Below, one piece after another: positions 51,317-59,699 of a DNA stretch of 64,000 nt; position 1 is the first letter of the stretch; each line of letters begins with the position of its first letter. This stretch comes from Frateuria_A yonginensis (GTDB lineage: Bacteria > Pseudomonadota > Gammaproteobacteria > Xanthomonadales > Rhodanobacteraceae): positions 310,001 to 374,000 of the forward strand of contig NZ_JBBBNY010000003.1 of NCBI RefSeq assembly GCF_037137055.1, written 5' to 3'. Position numbers and translations under genes: made by a program. The notes below the pieces were generated by a model. That model was given only the letters and a program-made list of their open reading frames with translations, was not told the origin of the DNA and did not search any database.

Positions 51317-53935
51317 TCAATCCTCCAGGATCACCTCGTCCGCCTCCTCCCTCAGGTTGTACCGCGAGGACATCACCTTGCCGTATGCCCCGGCCTGGGC
51401 GATCAGCATCACGTCGCCCTCCTCCGACTCGGGCAGCCGGCGGTCCGTGCCCAGCACGTCGCCGGACTCGCAGATCGGCCCGACCACCTGGTAGAGGACC
51501 TCGCCCGGCGCGTCCAGCCGCGAGAGGTTCGCGATCTCGTGCCAGGCGTCGTACAGGGTCGGGCGGATCAGGCTGTCCATGCCGGTGTCCACGCCGAGAT
51601 AGCGCAACGTGCCCTTGGCCTTGGCCTGGGTGACCCGCGCCAGCAGCACGCCGGCGTCGGCGACCAGGTAGCGGCCCGGCTCCATCCACAGCCCGTAGTG
51701 CGGGTACGCGGCCTTGACCACGCGTAGCGCACGGTCCAGTGCGGCGACGTCCAGCGGCGCCTCGCCAGGGTGCGAGGGCACGCCCAGGCCACCGCCGATG
51801 TTCAGGAAGGCCACGCTGCCGATGCGTTCGGCCAGGCTCGCCAGCTGCGCGTAGACCTCGCCCCAATGGCCCGGATCGAGCACACCCGAGCCCAGATGCG
51901 CATGCAGGCCGCGCACGCTGACCTGGTGCGCATCGGCGAGGCGCAGGAAGGCATCCAGCTGCTCGACCGGCAGGCCGAACTTGCTGCCGTCGCCGCCGGT
52001 GCGCACCTTCTCGTGGTGGCCGAGGCCCCGGCCCAGGTCGACCCGCAGCACTACCTCGCGGCCACGGAACAGCTCGCCCCAGTGTTCCAGCGGATGCAGC
52101 GCGTCCAGCGTGACCGTGGCGCGGGTCGCCAACGCCTCGGCGTAGTCGGCGCGACGGGCGAAGTTCGGGGTGAACAGCAGCGGCGCGTGGGCCGGCACCG
52201 CCCCCGCCACCGCGCGCAGCTCGCCCGGCGACACGCACTCGAAGGCGAAGCCTTCCTCCGCCAGCGCGCGCAGGATCGCCGGATGGGTGTTGGCCTTGAC
52301 CGCGTAATGCAGCCGGTCCACCGCGCCCAGCGACTTGAGCGCACGCGCCTGCGCACGCACCGTGGGCAGGTGGTAGACGTAGCGCGGCGTGGCCTCCTGC
52401 GCGAGCGCCAGCAGGCGCGTGCGCGCGGCCGGACCGCGCCACCAGGCCACGGCCTGCGCCGCCGCCTCGCCACCGCCGTACAGCGCCTGCCAGCTCGGCC
52501 CGAACAGCGCGCTGTCGTCGGTACGCAGCGCGCCGGCGGCGATCAGCAGCTCGTGCAGGTGCGGCAGCAGTTCGTCGACCACCGCCTCGTCCACCACGAA
52601 GGTCAGGTTGAGGTTGTTGGACGACTGCGAGATCAGGTGCACGCGCAACTGCCCGAACTCGGCCAGCACGGTCGAAAGCGTGTGCAGCATCGAGCGCATG
52701 CCGCGGCCGACCAGCGTGATCGCCGCGCAGGGTGCGATCACCTTGACCCGGCACACCTTGGCGAGGTCGCTCGCCAGCGCGGCCACCGCGTCGGAGTCGA
52801 GCAGGTTCTCGGTGGGATCGAGCGACACCGTCACGTTGGTCTCCGCCGAGCCGATCAGGTCGACCGACAGGCCGTGCTTCTTGAATTCGCCGAACACGTC
52901 GGCCAGGAAGCCGACCTGCTGCCACATGCCGACCGATTCCATCGACACCAGGGTGAGGCCCTTGCGCGCGCTGATCGCCTTGACCGAGGGCGCATGCTCG
53001 CGTACCTCCGGACCGATCACCGTACCTTCCAGCTCGGGCCGGTTGGTGTCCTTGATCAGCAGCGGCACGCGCGGCTCGCGCAGCGGCGAGAGGCAACGCG
53101 GGTGCAGCACCTTGGCGCCGGTGGTGGCGATCTCCTGCGCCTCCTCGTAGTCCAGTTTCTGCAGCAGGCGCGCGCCCGGCACCTGGCGCGGGTTGGCGGT
53201 GAACATGCCGGCCACGTCGGTCCAGATCTCCACCCGTTGCGCCTTCAGCAAGGCGCCGAAATACGCCGCCGAGGTGTCGGAACCGCCGCGACCGAGCAGC
53301 ACCGTGCGTCCGCACTCCTCGCGGGCGATGAAGCCCTGGGTGATGAATACCTCGCCCAGCGCGGCCAGGCGCGCGGCCAGCGCCGGATCGTGGCGCGCCT
53401 CGACCGTGGCCGAGAGCAGGCGCGTGCGCTCGTTCTGGTTGGGCAGCGCGATCGCGGCCAGGCAGTCGCGCGCGTCCAACCACTGCGTCGGCAGGCCGGC
53501 CGCGCTGAGATAGGCCGCGCCCAGCGTGCTGGACATCAGCTCGCCGTGGGCCTGTACCTGCGCGGCCCAGGCGAGCTCGCCCAGCGCGGCCGGACCGTCG
53601 ACGGCCAGCGCCGCCAGATCGGCCAGGCGCGCGGCGAGCGTGTCCGGCAGCGGCAGCTGCATGTGGCCCAGCAGGTCGTGGTGGCGTTGCGCGATCGCAT
53701 CGGCCGCCGCCTTGCGTTTGTCCCCGTTGCCCTCGCCGCACAGCTGTTTGAGTGCGTCGGTGATGCCGGTGAGCGCGGACACGACGACCAGCACGCGGGC
53801 GCCTTCGGCGCGGCGGCTGGCGATCAGCTCACGGATGTTCTGCCAGCGCGGCAGCGTCGCGACCGACGTGCCGCCGAACTTCATCACGATCCAGGGCGCG
53901 TCCGCCGGAAGCGGCGCGGGGTTTTGCGGGGTCAC
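51317..53935 (-). CDS. lysAC: Bifunctional aspartate kinase/diaminopimelate decarboxylase
   Basis: 872-aa fusion of the first and last enzymes of lysine synthesis. The N-terminal ~470 residues are an aspartokinase (WIVMKFGGTSVATLPRWQNI; FITQGFIAREECGRTVLLGR and GGSDTSAAYFGALL) with two regulatory ACT domains (GLTLVSMESVGMW; INLGG-like loop in AITLVGRGMRSMLHTLSTV). The C-terminal part is a PLP-dependent DAP decarboxylase with its lysine in LHYAVKANTHPAILRAL, the GLHAHLGSGV motif, NIGGGLGVP, and VVGPICESGDVLG. Start GTG 53935. Such fusions are typical of the Xanthomonadales. Feedback by lysine is likely through the ACT domains. Confidence 0.95.
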   Translation of the reverse strand: MTPQNPAPLPADAPWIVMKFGGTSVATLPRWQNIRELIASRRAEGARVLVVVSALTGITDALKQLCGEGNGDKRKAAADAIAQRHHDLLGHMQLPLPDTLAARLADLAALAVDGPAALGELAWAAQVQAHGELMSSTLGAAYLSAAGLPTQWLDARDCLAAIALPNQNERTRLLSATVEARHDPALAARLAALGEVFITQGFIAREECGRTVLLGRGGSDTSAAYFGALLKAQRVEIWTDVAGMFTANPRQVPGARLLQKLDYEEAQEIATTGAKVLHPRCLSPLREPRVPLLIKDTNRPELEGTVIGPEVREHAPSVKAISARKGLTLVSMESVGMWQQVGFLADVFGEFKKHGLSVDLIGSAETNVTVSLDPTENLLDSDAVAALASDLAKVCRVKVIAPCAAITLVGRGMRSMLHTLSTVLAEFGQLRVHLISQSSNNLNLTFVVDEAVVDELLPHLHELLIAAGALRTDDSALFGPSWQALYGGGEAAAQAVAWWRGPAARTRLLALAQEATPRYVYHLPTVRAQARALKSLGAVDRLHYAVKANTHPAILRALAEEGFAFECVSPGELRAVAGAVPAHAPLLFTPNFARRADYAEALATRATVTLDALHPLEHWGELFRGREVVLRVDLGRGLGHHEKVRTGGDGSKFGLPVEQLDAFLRLADAHQVSVRGLHAHLGSGVLDPGHWGEVYAQLASLAERIGSVAFLNIGGGLGVPSHPGEAPLDVAALDRALRVVKAAYPHYGLWMEPGRYLVADAGVLLARVTQAKAKGTLRYLGVDTGMDSLIRPTLYDAWHEIANLSRLDAPGEVLYQVVGPICESGDVLGTDRRLPESEEGDVMLIAQAGAYGKVMSSRYNLREEADEVILED

Positions 53936-53974
53936 GAGGGCTCCATTGCGGTGGTGGGAAAAGGCAATCGCGCC

Positions 53975-54003
53975 AGTGTTGCGCTGCCGCAAAGGAATTG
54001 CAA
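53975..54003 (-). promoter_or_regulatory. Weak sigma-70-like promoter candidate for lysAC
   Basis: On the minus strand TTGCAA (54003-53998) is followed after 17 bp by AACACT (53980-53975), about 40 bp before the GTG start of lysAC. The -10 match is poor, so this is only a candidate. Confidence 0.3.
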
Positions 54004-54065
54004 TGGCATTCTGGTGGCGCGCATATGGCCGTTTAGCCATCCAAACAACGCGCATGGGCAGAGCG

Positions 54066-54103
54066 CCCCCTCTCCCCTCCGGTGAGAGGTCGGGGTGACG
54101 GGG
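54066..54103. repeat. REP-like element upstream of lysAC
   Basis: CCCCCTCTCCCCTCCGGTGA followed by GAGGTCGGGGTGACGGGG. An inverse, less perfect partner lies at about 54182-54200 (CCTTCTGGAGGGGAGAGG). The family is shared with hrpA, murL and the DUF559 flank. Confidence 0.75.
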
Positions 54104-54287
54104 CGGCCTGGTCTCGGCCCGGTCTAGGAAGCGCCAGTCCAGCCGGGGCTTCTCACGAGCCCCAGTCCCTGACCTCGATCCGCCTTCTGGAGGGGAGAGG
54201 AAGCAGAGCGGCGCCTCGCAGGCCCTGGCTCACCTCAATCCTCTCCCCGGTGGACAGCGCAGGCGAAGGCGTGCGCCGCGCGCCGCG

Positions 54288-55802
54288 TCATTGCACGACC
54301 ACGGGGATCTTGCCGATCCGCGCCTGCCACTCCTTCGGCCCGGTCTGGTGCACCGAGGTGCCGGCCGAATCGACCGCCACGGTCACCGGCATGTCCCTGA
54401 CCTCGAACTCGTAGATCGCTTCCATGCCGAGGTCGGCGAAGCCCACCACGCGGCTGGCCTTGATCGCCTTGGACACCAGGTAGGCGGCGCCGCCCACCGC
54501 CATCAGGTAGACCGAGCGGTGCCTCTTGATCGCCTCGATCGCGGCCGGGCCACGTTCGGCCTTGCCGACCATGCCGAGCAGGCCGGTCTGCGCCAGCACC
54601 TGTTCGGTGAACTTGTCCATGCGCGTGGCGGTGGTCGGGCCGGCCGGACCGACCACCTCGTCGCGCACCGGATCGACCGGGCCGACGTAGTAGATGAAGC
54701 GGCCGTTGAAGTCGACCGGCAGCGGCTCGCCCTTGTTCAGCATGTCCACCATGCGCTTGTGCGCGGCATCGCGGCCGGTCAGCAGCCTGCCGTTGAGCAG
54801 CAGCACCTCGCCCGGCTTCCAGCTCGCGACCTCCTCGCGGGTGACCGTGTCGAGGTCCACGCGGCGCCCCTTGGAGGCGTCGTAGGTGAGCCTGGGCCAG
54901 TGCTCCAGCGACGGCGGTTCGAGCATCACCGGACCGGAGCCGTCCAGCGTGAAGTGCGCATGGCGGGTGGCCGCGCAGTTGGGGATCATCGCCACCGGCA
55001 GGTTGGCCGCATGCGTCGGGTAATCCTTGATCTTCACGTCGAGCACGGTGGTCAGCCCGCCCAGCCCCTGCGCGCCGATGCCGAGCGCGTTGACCTTCTC
55101 GTACAGCTCGATGCGCAGTTCCTCGATGCGGTTGGAGGGCCCGCGCGCGATCAGCTCCTGGATGTCGATGTGCTCCATCAGCGACTCCTTGGCCAGCAGC
55201 ATGGCCTTCTCGGCGGTGCCGCCGATGCCGATGCCGAGCATGCCCGGCGGGCACCAGCCCGCGCCCATGGTCGGCACGGTCCTGAGCACCCAGTCGACGA
55301 TGGAGTCGGACGGGTTGAGCATGACGAACTTGGACTTCGCCTCGGAGCCGCCACCCTTGGCCGCGACGATGACCTCGACCGTATCGCCCGGCACGATCGA
55401 CATGTTGATCACCGCCGGGGTGTTGTCGCGCGTGTTGAGGCGCTTGCCGGCCGGGTCGGCCAGCACGCTGGCGCGCAGCTTGTTGTCGGGGTGGTTGTAG
55501 GCGCGGCGCACGCCCTCGTTGATCATGTCCTCGAGGCTCATGGTGGCCTCCCAGCGCACGTTCATGCCGACCTTGAGGAACACGGTGACGATGCCGGTGT
55601 CCTGGCACAGCGGACGATGGCCCTCGGCCGCCATGCGCGAGTTGATCAGGATCTGCGCCATGGCGTCGCGCGCTGCGGGCGATTCCTCGCGCTCGTAGGC
55701 GGCGGCCAGGCTGGTGATGTAGTCGACCGGGTGGTAGTAGCTGATGTACTGCAGCGCGTCGGCGACGGACTGGATCAGGTCGTCTTGCTTGATGGTGGTC
55801 AT
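54288..55802 (-). CDS. Class I fumarate hydratase (iron-sulfur)
   Basis: 504-aa [4Fe-4S] fumarase of the FumA/FumB type, catalysing fumarate to malate in the TCA cycle. Cluster cysteines are seen in GHRPLCQDTGIV, MGAGWCPPGMLGIGIGGTAE and AMIPNCAATRHAHFTLDGSG. The C-terminal beta-domain begins NGRFIYYVGPVDPVRDEVVG and includes GPTTATRMD. ATG 55802 (MTTIKQDDLIQS) is chosen; the upstream reading to 55841 is basic and unlike the family. As an oxidant-sensitive enzyme it fits aerobic cells with repair systems. It is a single gene, not in an operon. Confidence 0.95.
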   Translation of the reverse strand: MTTIKQDDLIQSVADALQYISYYHPVDYITSLAAAYEREESPAARDAMAQILINSRMAAEGHRPLCQDTGIVTVFLKVGMNVRWEATMSLEDMINEGVRRAYNHPDNKLRASVLADPAGKRLNTRDNTPAVINMSIVPGDTVEVIVAAKGGGSEAKSKFVMLNPSDSIVDWVLRTVPTMGAGWCPPGMLGIGIGGTAEKAMLLAKESLMEHIDIQELIARGPSNRIEELRIELYEKVNALGIGAQGLGGLTTVLDVKIKDYPTHAANLPVAMIPNCAATRHAHFTLDGSGPVMLEPPSLEHWPRLTYDASKGRRVDLDTVTREEVASWKPGEVLLLNGRLLTGRDAAHKRMVDMLNKGEPLPVDFNGRFIYYVGPVDPVRDEVVGPAGPTTATRMDKFTEQVLAQTGLLGMVGKAERGPAAIEAIKRHRSVYLMAVGGAAYLVSKAIKASRVVGFADLGMEAIYEFEVRDMPVTVAVDSAGTSVHQTGPKEWQARIGKIPVVVQ

Positions 55803-55875
55803 GGGCGGCTTCGCTGGGACGCGCCACCTTGCGCGGCGCATGAGCCCGCTATTGTGCCGCAGCCGGGCAGGACGG

Positions 55876-55909
55876 AAAAAGGCAACGGCCGCGCGAGGCG
55901 GCCGTTGCC
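55876..55909 (-). terminator. Rho-independent terminator of the outer-membrane barrel gene
   Basis: GGCAACGGCCGC (55881-55892) pairs with GCGGCCGTTGCC (55898-55909) around a short loop; on the minus strand a run of five T follows (AAAAA at 55876-55880). It lies 25 bp after the stop of the barrel gene. Confidence 0.88.
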
Positions 55910-55934
55910 TGTGCTCTACTTCGCTTTCCGTGGT

Positions 55935-56576
55935 TCAGAAACGGTACTCGGCCGATACCATGTAGGTGCCGATGTTGCCGTGCACCGAGACGCCGTCCTG
56001 CGCAGCCTTGGCATGGTAGTTGTCGTAATTGAGGCCCATGCTGAAGCTAGGGGCAAAGTCGTAACCCACGCCCACCCCGCCGTACCAGCCATCGCCATCG
56101 CCGTTTCCACTCAGATAGCCCCCCTGGTGGGTGCTGTTGTCGTAGGCGGACGCCTTGAGATCGCCCTTGGAGCGCAGCCAGCCTCCGCGGGCCGAGACGT
56201 ACCAATGGCTCGCGAAGCCGTACTTGCCATTGATACCGAGCATCCACCCGGTGGCGCCAAGGTCGGCATGCGCGACATAGGTGCCGTCGTTGTAGTCGGC
56301 GGTGACCTTGCCCAGATCGACGTAACCGCCCTCGATGCCCAGGTCGAAGGCCTGGCTGGCGTGCCACATGTAGCCGAAACGCAGCGCGCCAGCGGTGTCC
56401 TTGTCGTCCAGCGCGTAGCCCAGTCCGTCGGTGCGACCGACGTGGTACTGCGCCTGGCCCACGCCGGCGTTGATGAAGAATGCACCGTTGCCGTTGCCGT
56501 TGCCATCGGCGGCGGCGGCCGAGGCGGACGCGACGGCCAGCGCCGCGCCGAGGGCGGCGGTCAGAAGCTTGTTCAT
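55935..56576 (-). CDS. Small outer-membrane beta-barrel (OmpA/OmpW-like porin family)
   Basis: 213-aa eight-stranded outer-membrane protein with a signal peptide (MNKLLTAALGAALAVASASA). Mature segments alternate Tyr/Gly strands (FFINAGVGQAQYHVGRT, ALRFGYMWHASQAFDLGIEG, WYVSARGGWLRSKGD, GVGVGYDFAPSFSMGLNYDN) and end with MVSAEYRF, a C-terminal Phe. There is an Asn-Gly repeat right after the signal. ATG 56576 is chosen because the signal begins there. It is divergent from the phzF-like gene, with a perfect palindrome in between, and is followed by a strong terminator. Confidence 0.87.
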   Translation of the reverse strand: MNKLLTAALGAALAVASASAAAADGNGNGNGAFFINAGVGQAQYHVGRTDGLGYALDDKDTAGALRFGYMWHASQAFDLGIEGGYVDLGKVTADYNDGTYVAHADLGATGWMLGINGKYGFASHWYVSARGGWLRSKGDLKASAYDNSTHQGGYLSGNGDGDGWYGGVGVGYDFAPSFSMGLNYDNYHAKAAQDGVSVHGNIGTYMVSAEYRF

Positions 56577-56668
56577 GCGTGACTCCCTGTTCCTTGGTGT
56601 TGGTATCGGCACGTCCGGCCGGGGATGCCGGACGGCCGCGAATTCTAGCCACCGGTGCCCGTGCTGGC

Positions 56669-56686
56669 TGTAGGTGATCACCTACA
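56669..56686. promoter_or_regulatory. Perfect 18-bp palindrome between the barrel and phzF-like genes
   Basis: TGTAGGTGATCACCTACA reads the same on both strands. It lies 40 bp upstream of the phzF-like start and 92 bp upstream of the barrel start. It is a classical dimeric-regulator operator; the cognate regulator is not encoded next to it. Confidence 0.7.
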
Positions 56687-56726
56687 CTGGCTGCCTGTCC
56701 TTGCCCCATCGTTCCTGCGAGGTTCC

Positions 56727-57596
56727 ATGCCGAGTTTCGAGTTCCTGCAACTGGACGTGTTCGCCGCACGCCTGCTCGAGGGCAATCCGCTGGCGGTGGT
56801 GGTCGGCGCCGATGCGCTGGACCGCGAGACGATGCAGCGCATCGCACGCTGGACCAACCTTTCCGAGACCGCCTTCCTGTTGCAACCGACACGACCCGGC
56901 GCCGACTACCGCGTGCGCATCTTCACGCCGCGCCAGGAACTGCCCTTCGCCGGCCATCCCAGCGTGGGCAGCGCGTACGCCGCGATCGAGAGCGGCCGCG
57001 TGCCGGAGCAGTCGACGCTGGTGCAGGAGTGCGCCGCGGGCCTGCTGCCGGTGACGGTGGAAGGTCGTGGTGCGTTGCGCAGGATCCACGTGCAGGCACC
57101 GCCGGCGGGCCTCGCAGCCGCGGAGGCGGCCGTGACGGACGCGATCGGCCACGCCCTCGGCCTCGTACCGAAGACCGTGCACGTCGTGGACAACGGGCCG
57201 CTGTGGTTGGTGTGCGACCTGGACGATGCGCGGCGCGTTCGCTCGCTGGCGCCCGACCTGTCCGCGATCGCAGCGTTGTGCCGGGGGTACGGAGCGATCG
57301 GCGTGAGCGTGTTCGGCCGCGAAAGCGCCGGTGATGCGGCCATGGCGGTGCGTGCCTTCTGTCCGGCCGACGGCATCCCGGAGGATCCGGTCACCGGCAG
57401 CGCCAACGCCGCGATCGGTGCGGTGCTGCACGCGAGCGGCGGACTGGCACGCTACGGCCGCCGCTACACCGCCAGCCAGGGACGTGAAGTGGGCCGCGAC
57501 GGCCGCGTCGAGGTGCAGGTGGACGAAACCCGCGGCACGGTCACGATCGGAGGCCGCTGCGTGCTGGGCGTGTGCGGCAGCTTCACGCTGGATTGA
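56727..57596 (+). CDS. PhzF-family phenazine-biosynthesis-like isomerase
   Basis: 289-aa member of the PhzF/DapF-like fold. The start MPSFEFLQLDVFAARLLEGN (ATG 56727, AGG before it), WTNLSETAFLLQP with the catalytic Glu, RIFTPRQELPFAGHPSVGSA, and FCPADGIPEDPVTGSANAAI are all family hallmarks. These enzymes are isomerases on diverse small acids; most bacterial members have unknown substrates, and there are no phenazine genes nearby. It probably forms a unit with the permease that follows 79 bp later. Confidence 0.9.
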   Translation: MPSFEFLQLDVFAARLLEGNPLAVVVGADALDRETMQRIARWTNLSETAFLLQPTRPGADYRVRIFTPRQELPFAGHPSVGSAYAAIESGRVPEQSTLVQECAAGLLPVTVEGRGALRRIHVQAPPAGLAAAEAAVTDAIGHALGLVPKTVHVVDNGPLWLVCDLDDARRVRSLAPDLSAIAALCRGYGAIGVSVFGRESAGDAAMAVRAFCPADGIPEDPVTGSANAAIGAVLHASGGLARYGRRYTASQGREVGRDGRVEVQVDETRGTVTIGGRCVLGVCGSFTLD

Positions 57597-57675
57597 GCGG
57601 CCGCCCGCACCGGTGCGCTCTTGCCTCCCTGCGCGCCGCCCTCCATGCTCCGCGCACTTCGCCAGAGGCCACCGC

Positions 57676-59010
57676 ATGAGCGCGAACAAGGGAAACGACG
57701 GCTATCGGCGCAGCCTCGGCCCGTGGGACGCGGCACTGGTGGTGGTGGGCGGCATCATCGGCGGCGGCATCTTCCTCAATCCCGGCATCGCGGCGCAGCG
57801 CACCGGGTCGGGCCTCGCGCTGCTGCTGGCCTGGATCGGCGCTGGCGTGCTGACCCTTGTCGGCGCGCTGTGCTACGCCGAGCTCGGCGCGCGGCGGCCG
57901 CAGGCAGGCGGCACCTACGTCTACCTGCGCGAGGCCTTCGGACCGCTGGCCGGCTTCCTGTTCGGCTGGACCATGCTGCTGGTGATCTATTCGGGCTCCA
58001 CCGCGGCGGTGGCGACCATCTTCGCCAGCTACGCGGTGGCCGCGTTCGGTCTGCCGGCCGGCACCGCGCTGCCGCTCACGGTGGGCGCGCTGGTGTTCGT
58101 CGCGCTGGTCAACCTGTTCGGCCTCCGCCTCGGTGCGCAGGTGCAGAACCTGTTCGCGCTGCTCAAGCTGCTGGCCGTCGCGGTGCTGGTCGCCTGCGGG
58201 CTGTATCTGGCCGGCGCGCACGCGCCCGCCGCGCTGGCGGCGGATCCGATGCGCACCGGCGTGGGCTTCATGGGCGCCGCGTTGCCGGTGCTGTTCGCCT
58301 ATTCGGGCTTCACCTACCTCAACAACCTCGCCGGTGAAGTGCAGGCGCCGCAGCGCAACCTACCCCGCGCCTTGTTCGCCGGCATGCTGCTGGTGATTGC
58401 CGCCTACGCGCTGGTGAACCTGGCCTACCTGGCCGTGCTCGGCCACGCGGGGCTGGCGGCCAGCACCGCGCCAGCCGCGCAGGTGATGGACCGCGTGCTG
58501 GGCCCCGTGGGCGCGCGCCTGATCGCGCTGGGCATCGCCATCTCCACGCTGGGCTTCTGCAACATCACGCTGGTGGCCGGCGCGCGCGTGCTGCAGGTGA
58601 TGGGTGCGGACGGGCTGTTCTTCCGCTTCGTGGCCAAGCTGCATCCACGCCACGGCACGCCCAACGTGGCGCTGGCGGCGCTCTCGGGCTGGGCCATCGT
58701 GCTGGCGCTCTCGGGCAGCTACGGCGCGCTGCTCGACTACGCCACCTTCGGCGACTGGCTGGCCTGCGCGGTGGGCGTGGCGACGCTGTTCTGGTATCGC
58801 CGGCACGACCGGGGCGAGGTGCCGTTCCGCGTGCCGGGCTACCCGCTGCTGCCCTTGCTGTTCGTGCTCGCGATCGGCGCGGTGGTGGTCGCCACCATGC
58901 GCGACAGCCCGCGCAACGCCGGCATCGGCGTGCTCATCATGCTGGCCGGGGTGCCGGTGTATTACGCGTGGCGCAGGCGCCGGGCCGTGGGCGGGCGTCC
59001 GGCACCGTAG
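57676..59010 (+). CDS. APC-family amino acid permease
   Basis: 444-aa inner-membrane transporter with about twelve helices. Family motifs: ALVVVGGIIGGGIFLNPGIA (helix 1 Gly-rich substrate loop), GALCYAELGARRPQAGGTYV (consensus amphipathic region) and LPVLFAYSGFTYLNNLAGEV. The start ATG 57676 (MSANKGNDGYRRSLGPWDAA) is typical. It could import the amino acid handled by the PhzF-like enzyme; specificity unknown. Confidence 0.92.
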   Translation: MSANKGNDGYRRSLGPWDAALVVVGGIIGGGIFLNPGIAAQRTGSGLALLLAWIGAGVLTLVGALCYAELGARRPQAGGTYVYLREAFGPLAGFLFGWTMLLVIYSGSTAAVATIFASYAVAAFGLPAGTALPLTVGALVFVALVNLFGLRLGAQVQNLFALLKLLAVAVLVACGLYLAGAHAPAALAADPMRTGVGFMGAALPVLFAYSGFTYLNNLAGEVQAPQRNLPRALFAGMLLVIAAYALVNLAYLAVLGHAGLAASTAPAAQVMDRVLGPVGARLIALGIAISTLGFCNITLVAGARVLQVMGADGLFFRFVAKLHPRHGTPNVALAALSGWAIVLALSGSYGALLDYATFGDWLACAVGVATLFWYRRHDRGEVPFRVPGYPLLPLLFVLAIGAVVVATMRDSPRNAGIGVLIMLAGVPVYYAWRRRRAVGGRPAP

Positions 59011-59049
59011 GGCAGGCCTGTTCGCGGTTTTTTCTCGACGCCGCCGAAG

Positions 59050-59074
59050 GCATCGCGAGCAGGCTCGCTCCTGC
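59050..59074. repeat. REP element (AGGAGC family) downstream of the permease
   Basis: GCATCGCGAGCAGGCTCGCT and four more bases, inverse to the form downstream of dps; a partial partner (GGCAGGCCTGTTCGCGG) lies at 59011-59027, giving an imperfect inverted pair. Confidence 0.75.
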
Positions 59075-59171
59075 ACGGCGGGGCGCCCGCCAACTGAACG
59101 CCGGTCGCGGCCCGGCTGCCCCGTTCGCCGGGGCGATGCCACAATAAGGGTCCACGCGTAAGGAAACTCCG

Positions 59172-59699
59172 ATGCTGCAAGCGCAAGCCCCGGGCCTGCC
59201 GCCCGCCACACCCGGCGAGATCACACCGGTCCCCGTGCGCGAGGGCATCGAGCTGGTCGTCAACGGCGAGCGCTTCTGGCATACCGGCGACCCGCTGATG
59301 CCGCTGCTGTGGTACCTGCGCGACGTGCTGCGCCTGACCGGCACCAAGGTCGGCGGCGCGCACGGCGAGGGCGGGTACGACCTGGTGCTGGTCGATGGCA
59401 AGGCGGTGTCCGCGATCAAACGCCCCATGGCCGAACTCGCCGGCGCGCGCGTGACCACGGTGGAGGGCCTCGCCAACCCGGACGGCAGCCTGCATCCGTT
59501 GCAGCAGGCCTTCATCGACGAGGACGCGATCGGCTGCGGCTACTGCACCCCGGGCTGGCTGATCGCCGGCGTCGACCTGCTCACGCGCAAGCCCAAACCC
59601 ACCGACGAGGACATCGACCAGTTGCCCAATCGCTGCCGCTGCGGCTGCCAGACGCGGGTGCGCCGCGCGATCAAGCGCGCCGCGGGGGTGCCGGCATGA
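59172..59699 (+). CDS. Molybdenum-hydroxylase small subunit-like protein lacking one [2Fe-2S] site
   Basis: 175-aa protein of the isoquinoline 1-oxidoreductase alpha-subunit type. The second, helical domain keeps its cluster ligands: C122 and C125 (GCGYCTPG), C155 and C157 (CRCGC). The first, plant-ferredoxin-like domain has the family frame (LWYLRDVLRLTGTKVGG... VDGKAV) but all four cluster cysteines are gone: the positions expected from GTKxGC, QCGAC and RSC are G62, G67, D70 and I82. So only one cluster can form. No signal peptide. It overlaps the large-subunit gene by 3 bp. Confidence 0.88.
   Translation: MLQAQAPGLPPATPGEITPVPVREGIELVVNGERFWHTGDPLMPLLWYLRDVLRLTGTKVGGAHGEGGYDLVLVDGKAVSAIKRPMAELAGARVTTVEGLANPDGSLHPLQQAFIDEDAIGCGYCTPGWLIAGVDLLTRKPKPTDEDIDQLPNRCRCGCQTRVRRAIKRAAGVPA

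Larger units (their letters stand above)
53936..54287. other. 352-bp intergenic region between fumarase and lysAC
   Basis: No gene was seen. It contains the possible lysAC promoter and the REP-like element at 54066-54103 with its inverse partner. No recognisable lysine riboswitch was seen. Confidence 0.5.

Noticed and set aside
53936..54287. Lysine riboswitch upstream of lysAC
   Set aside because: No recognisable conserved riboswitch core was seen; the region is occupied by REP-like sequence and spacer.
59172..59699. Treating the missing cysteines as a frameshift artefact
   Set aside because: Both flanks of the first domain (RDVLRLTGTK and VDGKAV) are in the same frame and each substituted codon is a clean replacement.
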